A stretch of DNA of 39,235 nucleotides. Source: JABDCI01 sp964475835. GTDB lineage: Bacteria; Verrucomicrobiota; Verrucomicrobiia; JABWAM01. The notes under the pieces were generated by a model. The model was given only the letters and a program-made list of their open reading frames with translations. It searched no databases and was not told the origin of the DNA. The position numbers and the translations under genes are program-made. Shown piece after piece: positions 1-8,972 of this stretch (position 1 is its first letter; each line of letters begins with the position of its first letter). The stretch covers positions 1-39,235 of the forward strand of contig CAYYYL010000026.1 of the NCBI GenBank assembly GCA_964475835.1, given 5' to 3'.

Positions 1-1
1 C

Positions 2-958
2 CTCTATCATCCAGAGGGCGGTTACTATGCGAACGGGGATCGGTTTTTGAGGACGGGCAGGGAGGGGGATTTTTTCACGAGTGTTTCCGTGGGACCGTTG
101 TTTGGTCGGTTGCTCGCTTTTCGAATGGAGGGGTGGTGGAGGTTGATGGGGAAGCCCTCTCCCTTCCGGTTGGTGGAAGCGGGTGCCATGGATGGGCGTC
201 TGGCCAGGGATATTCTCACCACCATCCATCGGGAACTACCTGAGTTCGCCAAAGCTGTGATGTATCAGGTGGTGGAGCCCCTGGATTCCCTGAAAGGACT
301 TCAACAACAGACGTTGCGGGAGTGGGATTCCGTGGGCTGGGTGGCTTCCCTTCGGGATTTGAAACCCGCCGAAGGGGTGGTTTTCGGAAACGAATTGCTG
401 GATGCGTTTCCCGTTCATGCGGTGGAGCGAACCCGGGATGGGAAGTGGATGGAGCGTTGTGTGATGGAGGAAGCCGGGCGTTTGAAGTGGGGGCAATGCC
501 CGTGTGATGACGCCTTGCTTCATGGGTTGCCTTCCAATATGCGAGGCGCCGTGGAGGTGGGTCCCGGTGTGCAATCCTGGTTGAAGGAGGCTTCGCAGGT
601 GTTGACCCGGGGGAGGATCCTTTTTTTGGATTATGGTTTTTCCGATGAGGAATATTTTCAAGTGGAGCGCCCGAATGGAACCCTTCGGGCGTATCGTCAG
701 CACCAGCGCGTCGATGATCTCCTGGCGAATCCAGGCAATCAGGATTTGACGGCTCATGTGCGATGGACTCCGCTTTTGGAATGCGCCCGGGATTTGGGAT
801 TGGGCTTGGAGGACTGGATCGATCAGGGACGGTGGTTGACGCGGATTCTGGCGGATTTTCGAGTGGAACTTTCGAAGGATGACATTCGTCCGTTTCAAAC
901 CCTCACCCATCCCCAGCACATGGGAGCGCCCTTTCGAGTGGTTGTTTTTTTAAAATAA
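2..958 (+). CDS. SAM-dependent methyltransferase, MidA/NDUFAF7 family (5' partial)
   Basis: The open frame runs in from the left edge without a stop. The residues before the first possible TTG start (47) still match the family (YHPEGGYY, then GREGDFFTSV), so the gene is truncated by the window and TTG 47 is not its start. About 318 residues are visible. The GDFFTS and PLFGR motifs and the C-terminal MGAPFRVVVF are typical of the DUF185/Methyltransf_28 family. The mitochondrial member NDUFAF7 methylates an arginine of a complex I subunit; bacterial members have no settled substrate. The visible acidic motif FGNELLDAFPVH (about residues 124-135 of the visible part) is the family's conserved substrate or cofactor loop. 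The next gene begins about 110 nt downstream on the same strand. Family call is strong, substrate unknown. Confidence 0.85.
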   Translation, partial: LYHPEGGYYANGDRFLRTGREGDFFTSVSVGPLFGRLLAFRMEGWWRLMGKPSPFRLVEAGAMDGRLARDILTTIHRELPEFAKAVMYQVVEPLDSLKGLQQQTLREWDSVGWVASLRDLKPAEGVVFGNELLDAFPVHAVERTRDGKWMERCVMEEAGRLKWGQCPCDDALLHGLPSNMRGAVEVGPGVQSWLKEASQVLTRGRILFLDYGFSDEEYFQVERPNGTLRAYRQHQRVDDLLANPGNQDLTAHVRWTPLLECARDLGLGLEDWIDQGRWLTRILADFRVELSKDDIRPFQTLTHPQHMGAPFRVVVFLK

Positions 959-1066
959 ATAAGAGTCGTTTGCCTGGGAAATTCATGGCTATTGAAAAAT
1001 CCAATCGGGTGTTTGCTTGTAGGAAATGGGATTGTTTCTGACAAAGGATTCAGTGACGATGAGGAG

Positions 1067-2242
1067 ATGGCTGTTGCATTTTTAAAGGACCAGGGTTTGG
1101 GACGGATACTTGCCGGACATCCCTGGATTTACGCGAAGGATGTGCTCAAGTTCGAAAAGGTCCCGGTGGATGGCGGTGAGATCGTGGTGCGGCGTCAGGA
1201 TGGCGCCTATCTTGGAACGGGTCTTTTCAATTCGAAGTCCCGGATTCCGATTCGTTTGTTTTCACGCTCCAAGGAGCATTTTGATGAACCGTTTGTGCGA
1301 CGGAAGTTGAAGGAAGCCCAGTCGATGCGTGAGACGTGGTGCGGGGAGAAAAAGCTTCCCGGGGCGTATCGGGTGGTCTGGTCGGAGGCGGATTTTCTTC
1401 CCGGATTGATTGTGGACCGGTATGGCGATGCGCTGGTGATTCAAACGCTCACCCTGGCGATGGATCAGCGAAAGTCGTTGATCGTGGATGCGTTGCGGGA
1501 GATTTTTTCGCCTTCGATCATCGTGGAGCGAAACGATGTAGGGAGCCGGGAATTTGAAGGGCTTCCCCAGGTGAAGCAGGTGCTTTTGGGGAGTGTGGGG
1601 AGGATGGCGGTGACGTTGGGTCGGGTTCGAATGGAAATTGATCTGATCGAGGGACAGAAAACGGGATCGTATCTCGATCAGGTGGGAAGTCATGTGGCGG
1701 TGGGGGATCTTGCCCGGGGGAAGCGCGTGCTCGATTGTTTCACCTATCACGGTGGTTTTGCACTTCACGCTGCCCAGACCGGTGCGGCGTCGGTGGAGGG
1801 GTGGGATATTTCCGAGGCTGCCGTGGAGGTCTGCAAGCGAAACGCGGAGCTCAACGGGTTGTCGGGGATTCAGTGGAAGGCGGTCAATGTGTTCGACGCG
1901 CTTCATGCTGCCAACAAGGCGGGCAATGCCTTTGATCTGGTGGTGCTGGATCCGCCATCCTTCACGCGTTCCCGAGCGAAACTGCAGGATGCCCTGCGCG
2001 GATACAAAGAGATCCATCTCCGGGCGTTGAAGCTGCTTTCCTCGAAGGGGCTTCTCGCCACGTTCTGCTGTTCCCACCACGTGGATGCCGATACGTTTCG
2101 CGCGGTGATTCTGGATGCGGCTTTTGATGCGCGAAAGACGCTGCGCTGGCACGCTTCGTATTTTCAATCGTGGGATCATCCGGTGATTCCCGCTATTCCC
2201 GAGACGGAATATCTGAAGGGGTTTCTCTTCGAGGTTGTGTAA
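1067..2242 (+). CDS. rlmI: class I SAM-dependent rRNA methyltransferase, RlmI/RlmK-like
   Basis: Predicted to methylate a cytosine of 23S rRNA, as E. coli RlmI (m5C1962) does; the exact target is inferred from the family. The N-terminal PUA-type RNA-binding domain begins with LGRILAGHPWIY (about residues 10-21). The Rossmann methyltransferase domain has GQKTGSYLDQ before the SAM site, the motif I equivalent CFTYHGGFALHAA, and motif IV LDPPSF. I chose ATG 1067 (391 residues, close to the 396 of E. coli RlmI) because the PUA domain begins right after it and GAGGAG precedes it. The frame stays open back to TTG 992, but that extension has no family character. It is 26 nt upstream of galE on the same strand. 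Confidence 0.85.
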   Translation: MAVAFLKDQGLGRILAGHPWIYAKDVLKFEKVPVDGGEIVVRRQDGAYLGTGLFNSKSRIPIRLFSRSKEHFDEPFVRRKLKEAQSMRETWCGEKKLPGAYRVVWSEADFLPGLIVDRYGDALVIQTLTLAMDQRKSLIVDALREIFSPSIIVERNDVGSREFEGLPQVKQVLLGSVGRMAVTLGRVRMEIDLIEGQKTGSYLDQVGSHVAVGDLARGKRVLDCFTYHGGFALHAAQTGAASVEGWDISEAAVEVCKRNAELNGLSGIQWKAVNVFDALHAANKAGNAFDLVVLDPPSFTRSRAKLQDALRGYKEIHLRALKLLSSKGLLATFCCSHHVDADTFRAVILDAAFDARKTLRWHASYFQSWDHPVIPAIPETEYLKGFLFEVV

Positions 2243-2268
2243 CCGGTGGCGTTCACTATATTTTCCCC

Positions 2269-3240
2269 ATGAAACTTTTTGTCACGGGGGGTGCCGGCTA
2301 TATTGGAAGTGTCTGCGTGGAGCATCTGCTCAATGAGGGGCATCAGGTAACTGTGTTCGACAATCTTTCGGAGGGACATCGATCGGCAGTGGATTCGCGG
2401 GCCGCCTTTGTGAAGGATGATCTGGCGAATGCGGACGGCGTGAAGAAGGCGTTGGCCGAGAGCGGGGCGGAGGTGGTGATGCATTTCGCGGCGAACGCCT
2501 TGGTCGGCGAATCGGTGCAGAATCCTTCCAAATACTTCCGGAACAATGTCGCCAACGGGCTCAATCTTCTGGATGCGATGGTGGCGTGCGGAGTTCCGAG
2601 GATTGTGTTCAGCTCCACATGTGCCACCTTTGGCACGCCGGTTCGCATTCCTATTGCTGAGGATCATCCCCAGCAGCCGGTGAATCCTTATGGATTGTCG
2701 AAGCTGATGTTTGAACAGGTTTTGAAGTGGTATGAGACCGCGCATGGACTTAAACACGTGGTGTTGCGCTATTTCAATGCAGCGGGTGCCACGGAAAAGC
2801 TGGGGGAACATCATTGGATTGAAACCCACCTGATTCCCAATGTGCTCAATGTGGCCCTCGGCAGAAAACCGCATGTGGAGATTTTTGGTGACGACTACGA
2901 TACGCCGGATGGAACATGCATTCGTGATTACATTCATATCGTCGATCTGGCGCGTGCCCATGCACTGGCCCTGACGCGCACGGAGAGTTCGATTTACAAT
3001 CTGGGAAATGGTGAAGGATCTTCGGTGCTGCAAGTGATCCATGCGGCGGGGAAGGTGACGAAGAAGGAGATTCCCCATGTGATGAAGCCCCGGCGTCCGG
3101 GGGATCCCTCGCGCCTCATTTCGGGCAGCCACCGTGCGGAGCGGGAGCTTGGGTGGTCTCCGCAATTTCCCCGGATCGACCAGATCGTGGAGAGCGCCTG
3201 GCGGTGGCATGTGGCGCATCCGGATGGATACCCGGACTGA
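2269..3240 (+). CDS. galE: UDP-glucose 4-epimerase
   Basis: Interconverts UDP-glucose and UDP-galactose (or the N-acetyl forms), supplying galactose-type donors to the glycan genes downstream. It is an extended short-chain dehydrogenase. The NAD-binding GGAGYIG is at residues 7-13, FDNLSEGH at about 30-37 is a GalE hallmark, the catalytic serine/threonine region is FSSTCATFG (114-122), and the YxxxK pair is Tyr141/Lys145 in PYGLSK. RYFNAAGA also matches GalE. The protein has 323 residues against about 338 in E. coli. ATG 2269 puts the Rossmann motif at the N-terminus; the frame extends upstream into rlmI but without family sequence. A TATATT box lies 8 nt before the ATG, so a leaderless transcript is possible but unproven. 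Confidence 0.92.
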   Translation: MKLFVTGGAGYIGSVCVEHLLNEGHQVTVFDNLSEGHRSAVDSRAAFVKDDLANADGVKKALAESGAEVVMHFAANALVGESVQNPSKYFRNNVANGLNLLDAMVACGVPRIVFSSTCATFGTPVRIPIAEDHPQQPVNPYGLSKLMFEQVLKWYETAHGLKHVVLRYFNAAGATEKLGEHHWIETHLIPNVLNVALGRKPHVEIFGDDYDTPDGTCIRDYIHIVDLARAHALALTRTESSIYNLGNGEGSSVLQVIHAAGKVTKKEIPHVMKPRRPGDPSRLISGSHRAERELGWSPQFPRIDQIVESAWRWHVAHPDGYPD

Positions 3241-3245
3241 GAGGC

Positions 3246-4526
3246 ATGCGCATCGAACTCCTGAATATCGGCACGGAGCTGTTGATGGGGTTTGTGGTCA
3301 ACACGCATGCCGCCTATCTGGCTCGCTCGCTCGGCGGACTGGGACTTCGGATCGATCGTCAGATCTGTGTCAATGATCAGCGCGAGGACATTCTTGCGGC
3401 GCTTCGGGATGGCCTCGCGTCGGCTGATGTGCTGGTGACCACGGGCGGTCTTGGGCCGACGTCGGACGATATCACTCGGGATCTGGTGGTCGAACTTCTT
3501 TCTCTTGATTCCGCCGTGGATGGAAACGTCCTTCAGGGAATCGAAGCCCGCTTTCGCCGCCGGGGTATTTCCATGCCTGAATCGGTGAAGCTTCAGGCCG
3601 TGGTTCCGGTGGGGGCAGTGGTGTTTCATAACGCAAATGGAACGGCGCCGGGTCTGGCCATTCCTGTGTCCAAAGTGAGTCCGTCCTTTCCCGGATGCCG
3701 GTGGCTAATTCTTCTTCCCGGCCCTCCACGGGAGCTGCGTCCCATGTGGGAGGAGCAGGTGATGCCCATGCTGCGGCGTGAGCTTTCGCCGGATCTTCCC
3801 GTGGTGGACTGCCGGGTGCTGCGAACGGTCGGAATGGCGGAGTCCCTCGTGGAGGAGGTGGTAAAACCGGTGCTCGCCCGGCATCCCGGGGTGGAGATTG
3901 GATATTGCGCGCGTGTGGGGGAAGTGGAAGTGCGTTTCGTGGTGCGGGGAAAAAACGGTTCCAAAGTGCAAGCCGAGGCGGATCTCATGGAACGGGAATT
4001 GCGGGAGGCGCTGGGCCCGGTCGTTTTTGGAATCGGAGAAACCACACTGGAACAAGTCGTCGTGAAACTTCTGCAATCAAAACACCAGACGGTTACAACA
4101 GCTGAATCCTGCACCGGAGGATTTCTGGCGCACCGGCTTACCATGGTTTCCGGAAGTTCGGAAGTGTTGCGTCAGGGATGGATCACCTACGCGAATGAGG
4201 CGAAGGAATCCCTTCTTGGGGTGTCGGGGGATTTGCTGCGGGCTCATGGCGCGGTTAGTGAGGCAGTGGCCCGAAGCATGGCCGAGGGCGCGCGTGCCCG
4301 TGCAGGTGCCGATCATGCTCTGGCCGTGACAGGAATCGCCGGACCGACAGGGGGAACTCCGGAGAAACCGGTGGGAACGGTGTTTGTCGCACTTGCCACG
4401 GCGCGCGAAACTCGCGTGCAGCAGGAACGATGGCAACTCGACCGGGAGACATTTAAATTTGCCGCCACGCAGATCGCGCTCGACATGTTGCGCAGGGAAT
4501 TGATGGAACATGGAGGGTGTTCATGA
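3246..4526 (+). CDS. cinA: CinA family protein (MoaB-like domain plus NMN deamidase domain)
   Basis: CinA proteins combine an N-terminal molybdopterin-binding-like (MoaB/COG1058) domain, reported to act as an ADP-ribose pyrophosphatase in some members, with a C-terminal PncC domain that deamidates nicotinamide mononucleotide for NAD recycling. Visible are MRIELLNIGTELL at residue 1, TGGLGPTSDDITRD at about 66-79, and the PncC block TTAESCTGGFLAHRL from about residue 283 followed by VTGIAGPTGGTPEKPVGTV. The 426-residue length is normal for full CinA. ATG 3246 lies 5 nt after the galE stop and begins the canonical N-terminus. Its stop overlaps the ribD start in an ATGA junction, so translation of the two is probably coupled. 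Confidence 0.92.
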   Translation: MRIELLNIGTELLMGFVVNTHAAYLARSLGGLGLRIDRQICVNDQREDILAALRDGLASADVLVTTGGLGPTSDDITRDLVVELLSLDSAVDGNVLQGIEARFRRRGISMPESVKLQAVVPVGAVVFHNANGTAPGLAIPVSKVSPSFPGCRWLILLPGPPRELRPMWEEQVMPMLRRELSPDLPVVDCRVLRTVGMAESLVEEVVKPVLARHPGVEIGYCARVGEVEVRFVVRGKNGSKVQAEADLMERELREALGPVVFGIGETTLEQVVVKLLQSKHQTVTTAESCTGGFLAHRLTMVSGSSEVLRQGWITYANEAKESLLGVSGDLLRAHGAVSEAVARSMAEGARARAGADHALAVTGIAGPTGGTPEKPVGTVFVALATARETRVQQERWQLDRETFKFAATQIALDMLRRELMEHGGCS

Positions 4527-5623
4527 CGCAGGATGAACGATTCATGCGGGAGGCCCTGTGCCTCGCTCGAAAAGGAGTGGGTCGAACCTCCCCCAACCCC
4601 TGTGTGGGCGCGGTGGTGGTTCGTGGTGGCCGGATCATGGGCAGGGGATGGCATCGTGCTGCGGGCATGCCGCATGCCGAGGTGGAGGCACTGCGTGAAG
4701 CTGCCTCCAAAAGCGGAAGTCTACGCTCCGCCACGCTATATGTGACCCTTGAGCCGTGTTGCACGCAGGGAAGAACTCCTCCGTGCACAAAAGCGATTCT
4801 CGCTTCAGGAATTCGCCGGGTGGTGGTGGGGGCCACGGATCCCAATCCCGCTCATCAGGGACGCGGTTTTGTCCTGCTGCGCCGTGCTGGAGTTAAGGTG
4901 GTCTCCGGGGTGCTGGAGGCCGATTGCAAGAATCTCAATCGTGCCTGGAATCACTGGATCCAGACACGGACGCCCTGGGTGATCGCGAAGTGGGGAATGA
5001 CCCTGGACGGGAAAATCGCCACGGCTTCCGGTGAAAGTCGCTGGATCACGTCCGCAACGTCCCGCCACCTTGCCCATCAATTTCGTTCCGAGGTCGATGC
5101 GGTTCTTGTCGGGATTGAAACGGTGTTGAACGACAATCCCTCGCTCCAGGTGCAGTCGCGGGCCGGTGCGCCGCGTCAGCCTGTGCGCGTGATCCTGGAT
5201 CATCGTGCCCGGACGCCTTTGACCAGTCGACTGATGAAAGATCAAGGCGAGCGACCCTGGATTTTTGTGGGTCCGGGCGCGGGAGCGAAAGCTGTATCCA
5301 TATTGGAGAAAGCGGGCGCCAGGGTGTTTCGTTTGAAACGAAAAGGGGATCTGCGGGGGGTGTTGAGGCGGCTGGGACGGGAACAGATCACGAGTGTGAT
5401 GGTGGAGGGAGGAGGCCGTATTTTGGGATCGTTTTTCGATGAACATCGTGTGCATGAAACGAGGGTGTTCATCGCGCCCATGATTCTCGGAGGCACGGCC
5501 AGCCGCAAGGCGGTTGCGGGCCTTGGGGTGGCCAGGTGGAAGGATGCGGCTTTTGTTGAGGACGCATGCCTTCAGACGGTAGGGCCGGATCTTTGGGTTG
5601 TTTCAAAGGTGACGCGACCCTGA
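4523..5623 (+). CDS. ribD: bifunctional riboflavin biosynthesis deaminase/reductase
   Basis: Carries out the second and third steps of riboflavin synthesis: deamination of the pyrimidinone intermediate, then NADPH-dependent reduction of its ribosyl side chain. The N-terminal cytidine-deaminase-type zinc domain shows SPNPCVGAVVV, HAEVEAL (about residue 50) and PCCTQGRTPPC (about 78-88), which give the His/Cys/Cys zinc ligands and catalytic Glu. The C-terminal reductase begins near VIAKWGMTLDGKIAT (about 152), continues with SRWITS and contains VEGGGRILGSF. The 366-residue length is typical. ATG 4523 forms a 4-nt overlap with cinA; an earlier in-frame ATG at 4517 is less likely. No other rib genes are in the window. 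Confidence 0.95.
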   Translation: MTQDERFMREALCLARKGVGRTSPNPCVGAVVVRGGRIMGRGWHRAAGMPHAEVEALREAASKSGSLRSATLYVTLEPCCTQGRTPPCTKAILASGIRRVVVGATDPNPAHQGRGFVLLRRAGVKVVSGVLEADCKNLNRAWNHWIQTRTPWVIAKWGMTLDGKIATASGESRWITSATSRHLAHQFRSEVDAVLVGIETVLNDNPSLQVQSRAGAPRQPVRVILDHRARTPLTSRLMKDQGERPWIFVGPGAGAKAVSILEKAGARVFRLKRKGDLRGVLRRLGREQITSVMVEGGGRILGSFFDEHRVHETRVFIAPMILGGTASRKAVAGLGVARWKDAAFVEDACLQTVGPDLWVVSKVTRP

Positions 5624-5635
5624 GCCCCTGATGAA

Positions 5636-7837
5636 GTGTTTTCTGTGACGAAACTTTTATCCAAATCGATTCCGAGGATGTTTGATGAAGCGGTGGAGCA
5701 TCATCAGAAAGGACGTTTCCGGGATGCCGAGGGTATCTATCGGGAAATTCTCCAAAGGGATGCGAATCATCATCCCACTCTTCATTTCTATGGAGTGCTG
5801 GCCCATCAGTGCAACCAGAACCTCGTTGCCCTCGAGATGCTGCGCAAGGCGATATCATTGGAATCGAACATTGCCGAGTATCACAATAACTGCGGCGCGG
5901 TTTATTACGCCCTGGGGAAGATGGAGGAAGCGGCGACGTGTTATCGCCGGGCGGTGGAGTTGAATCCCCGGTTTGCTGCGGGACAGAACAATCTCGGCAA
6001 TGTCCTGCGGGATCAGGGGCGCCTTGATGAGTCCGAGGCGTGTTACCGAAGGGCTTTGGAACTGGATCCCGGATTGGTCGCCGCCCACAACAACCTCGGG
6101 AATATTGAAAAGGATCGGGGACATCTCGATGTTGCCCGGCAGTTGTATCAGAAGGCCCTGGACCTCAATCCGAACTATCCCGAGGCGAACAACAATCTCG
6201 GAAATTTCCTCAAAGACGAGTTGAAGTTTGCGGAGGCGGTGGAACATTACCGTCGTGCCATTGCCACCAGCCCCCACTTTCCGGAGGCGCATAACAATCT
6301 GGCGGTGGCTCTTCGAGGCCTGGGGTGCCTTGACGAGGCGTTGACTCATGTTCGGAAGGCCATTGAACTGCGTCCCTCCTACGCGGATGCCCATAACAAT
6401 CTGGGTTTGCTCCTCAAGGATTCTCGTCAGTATGTCCAGGCGATCGCCTCGTTTTCCAGGGCCGCGGAACTGGAGCCTGATTTTTTTCCAGCTTACAACA
6501 ACCTGGGTATCACCCTGCACGATCTGGGACGTCTGCCCGAGGCCATCGAATGCTACGAAAAGGCGATGACGCTGGAGACCGGGAAATCCTTCACTTACAG
6601 CAACCTTCTCTTCACCCTTCATCATCATCCCAGCTTTACCCCGGAGATGATGTTAAAGGAGCACCTGGAATGGGGAGAAAAATTCGGGAAGCCGACGCTG
6701 CCGGCCCCTGAGTTTAAGAATTCGCGTAATCCGGATCGCCGCCTTCGCATTGGATACGTTTCGCCGGATTTTCGAAAACATGTGGTGGCCACCAACATGA
6801 CGGTGATTTTGAAGGGGCATGACCACTCAAAGGTGGAGGTTTTTTGTTATTCTTGCACCCCGCATCCGGATCAGGTGACCGAAGGCCTGAAGAAGCTGGC
6901 GGATCATTGGCGGGATATCGCTCCCATGTCCGATGAGCAGGCCCGTGCGTGCATCCTTCAGGATCAGATCGATGTGTTGATCGACATTGCAGGGCATACA
7001 GGGGAGAGCCGGATCCGCCTCTTTGTCGAGCGTTGTGCCCCTATTCAGGTTAATTTTCTGGGCTACTTCAACACCTCCGGCGTTCCTGCGATGGATTACC
7101 GGATCACGGATGCCTACGGGGATCCTCCCGGAATGAGCGAACCCTACTATACCGAGAAACTCTTCCGGTTGAATGGGAACTCGATGTGCTATCAGAGTCC
7201 GGAGATTGAACTTCCGGTGGTCGAAACGCCCGCCCTGAAACAGGGGTATGTGACGTTTGGCTCCTTCAACAACCTTTCCAAAATGACCCCTGAGGTGATG
7301 GCCTGCTGGGCCCAAATTCTTCATGGCGTGCCGGGGTCACGCCTGTTGCTGAAAACGCATTGCCTGACCGACCCGGAGGTTCAAAGGATGGTGGCGGGAA
7401 TTTTTGCTCATCACGGAATCATGCGCGACCGCCTGGAGATGCATGCGTTTGCGGCATCATTCAAGGATCACATGGAGCTTTATGGAAAGATCGACATCGG
7501 ACTGGATCCCTTTCCGTTTAATGGAGGGGTGACCTCCTTTGAATGTATCTGGATGGGGGTACCGTTTGTGACCCTGGAGGGGAATTCATTCATTTCACGC
7601 CTCGGGGTGCGGCAGATGGGTTATATCGGACTTTCGGACTGGGTGGTGCCCACCAAGGATGCTTATGTGAAACAGGCCGTTCAGGCGGCTGAGGATCTAC
7701 CTGCACTCAATGCCTTGAGGCAGACGATACGGGGTCGGGTCCAATCCTCCCCTCTGGCGGATGGGAAAGCGACTGCCCGGGGCTTGGAGGAGGCGTTCCG
7801 GGAGATGTGGAAAAAATGGGTTTCCAAGGAAAAATAG
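5636..7837 (+). CDS. TPR-repeat protein with OGT/SPINDLY-type glycosyltransferase domain (GT41)
   Basis: Residues about 10-330 form roughly nine tandem tetratricopeptide repeats with the AxxNNLG.x.D.G..xEAxxxYRxAxxLxP pattern. They are followed by a catalytic region like eukaryotic O-GlcNAc transferase and plant SPINDLY. Its signatures are RIGYVSPDFRKH (about 368), FLGYFNTSGV with AMDYRITDAYGDP, GSFNNLSKM, and DIGLDPFPFNGGVTSFE followed by WMGVPFVTL, which contact the sugar nucleotide in the family. The likely role is O-glycosylation of protein Ser/Thr (GlcNAc or fucose); donor and targets are not visible. There is no signal peptide, so it is probably cytosolic. GTG 5636 opens the frame, but ATG 5678 (MFDEAVEHHQKG), preceded by GAGG, is a good alternative that still keeps all TPRs. 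It lies 12 nt after ribD. Confidence 0.85.
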   Translation: MFSVTKLLSKSIPRMFDEAVEHHQKGRFRDAEGIYREILQRDANHHPTLHFYGVLAHQCNQNLVALEMLRKAISLESNIAEYHNNCGAVYYALGKMEEAATCYRRAVELNPRFAAGQNNLGNVLRDQGRLDESEACYRRALELDPGLVAAHNNLGNIEKDRGHLDVARQLYQKALDLNPNYPEANNNLGNFLKDELKFAEAVEHYRRAIATSPHFPEAHNNLAVALRGLGCLDEALTHVRKAIELRPSYADAHNNLGLLLKDSRQYVQAIASFSRAAELEPDFFPAYNNLGITLHDLGRLPEAIECYEKAMTLETGKSFTYSNLLFTLHHHPSFTPEMMLKEHLEWGEKFGKPTLPAPEFKNSRNPDRRLRIGYVSPDFRKHVVATNMTVILKGHDHSKVEVFCYSCTPHPDQVTEGLKKLADHWRDIAPMSDEQARACILQDQIDVLIDIAGHTGESRIRLFVERCAPIQVNFLGYFNTSGVPAMDYRITDAYGDPPGMSEPYYTEKLFRLNGNSMCYQSPEIELPVVETPALKQGYVTFGSFNNLSKMTPEVMACWAQILHGVPGSRLLLKTHCLTDPEVQRMVAGIFAHHGIMRDRLEMHAFAASFKDHMELYGKIDIGLDPFPFNGGVTSFECIWMGVPFVTLEGNSFISRLGVRQMGYIGLSDWVVPTKDAYVKQAVQAAEDLPALNALRQTIRGRVQSSPLADGKATARGLEEAFREMWKKWVSKEK

Positions 7838-7932
7838 GGGTTCAGAACCCTATGCCAACGGTTACAGGACCAATTTTCGTATGAACTCCGACATGGACAA
7901 ACCGTTTCCGATTCCGGTAGGATGCGAGGCTC

Positions 7933-8382
7933 TTGAAAACCACCAAATCCATTCTCGTGCTGAACGGCCCGAATTTGAATCTGCTGGGGACACGTGAGCC
8001 CGAAGTTTATGGGCGGGAATCGCTTGCAGACATCGATGCCGCCGTTTTGAGGAAGGGGAAGGAACTCGGGGTCGCGGTGGAATGCTTTCAGTCGAACCAG
8101 GAAGGTGTTTTGGTGGACAGGATCCAACAGGCCCGGGGTCATCGGGATGTCATTTTATTGAATGCCGGGGGCTATACTCATACCAGCGTGGCCCTGCGCG
8201 ACGCCATTGCAGGGGCCGGGGTGCCCACCATTGAGGTTCATTTGAGCAATATCCACGCCCGGGAGGAGTTTCGGCATCACTCGATGATCGCCCCCGTCTG
8301 TGTGGGCCAGATTTGCGGTTTTGGAAGCCTGGGATACCTTCTCGCCCTTGAAGCGGCGGTTCAGTTGAAGCCGAAAGTTTAA
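7933..8382 (+). CDS. aroQ: type II 3-dehydroquinate dehydratase
   Basis: Converts 3-dehydroquinate to 3-dehydroshikimate in the shikimate pathway, via the dodecameric type II enzyme. It shows VLNGPNLNLLGTREPEVYG at residues 9-27 with catalytic Tyr26 and Arg21, NAGGYTHTSVALRDAI in the middle, and EVHLSNIHAREEFRHHS near residue 100 with the substrate-binding Ser and His. The 149-residue length is typical. The start is TTG 7933; no ATG or GTG lies between it and the motif at residue 11. It precedes accB by 17 nt. An aroQ-accB-accC order recurs in many bacteria. Confidence 0.94.
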   Translation: MKTTKSILVLNGPNLNLLGTREPEVYGRESLADIDAAVLRKGKELGVAVECFQSNQEGVLVDRIQQARGHRDVILLNAGGYTHTSVALRDAIAGAGVPTIEVHLSNIHAREEFRHHSMIAPVCVGQICGFGSLGYLLALEAAVQLKPKV

Positions 8383-8399
8383 CCGGATTTTTCACCTTT

Positions 8400-8885
8400 A
8401 TGGAACTCAAAGAAATTAAGTCGATCATTGATCTGATGACGCGGAACGACCTGACCGAGTTCGAATTGGAAAAGGACAACGTTAAAATTCGCATCAAGCG
8501 CGGGCCGGAGGGATTCCAGATGTCATCCGGATCGGGACGGGATGCGGTCCCGGTCGCCCCCCTGGCGCTGGCCCCCGCGACGGCGGCTCCGACCAATCAC
8601 CCGCCTGCACATGCCACTCCGCCTCCTGTGGTGGAGGCCGGCACGTTTAAAGAGATCAAGTCGCCCATGGTTGGCACCTTCTACCGGTCGCCCTCCCCTG
8701 AAGCCCCGTCCTATATTGAGATCGGCCAGGCGGTCACCGAGGAAACCGTGGTGTGCATCATTGAGGCGATGAAGGTAATGAATGAAATCAAGGCCGAGGT
8801 TCGCGGGGTGGTGACCGAAATCCTTTCGGAAAACGCCAAGCCCGTGGAATTTGGCAAACCGCTCTTCAGGGTGAAGACCGCGTGA
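8400..8885 (+). CDS. accB: biotin carboxyl carrier protein of acetyl-CoA carboxylase
   Basis: Carries the biotin that shuttles CO2 from biotin carboxylase to carboxyltransferase in the first committed step of fatty-acid synthesis. The 161 residues split into an N-terminal helical segment (MELKEIKSIIDLMTRNDLTE), a flexible Ala/Pro-rich linker (about 50-80) and a C-terminal biotinyl domain. The biotin attachment motif is EAMKVMNE with Lys125. FYRSPSPEAPSYIEIGQ precedes it, as in other BCCPs. ATG 8400 gives the usual length. accC follows after an 87-nt gap in which I see no terminator, so the two are probably co-transcribed. Confidence 0.96.
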   Translation: MELKEIKSIIDLMTRNDLTEFELEKDNVKIRIKRGPEGFQMSSGSGRDAVPVAPLALAPATAAPTNHPPAHATPPPVVEAGTFKEIKSPMVGTFYRSPSPEAPSYIEIGQAVTEETVVCIIEAMKVMNEIKAEVRGVVTEILSENAKPVEFGKPLFRVKTA

Positions 8886-8972
8886 TCCCTCACCGGCAGC
8901 CCCAACCAGGCGCAAAGAAACCACGGGGAAAAGGGGGTAAACTTTGCGTTCCAGGAGCTTCCTCATTATTTT

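Noticed and set aside
985..1041. ATG at 985 as an earlier start for the RlmI-like gene
   Set aside because: It is in a different frame and stops after 18 codons.
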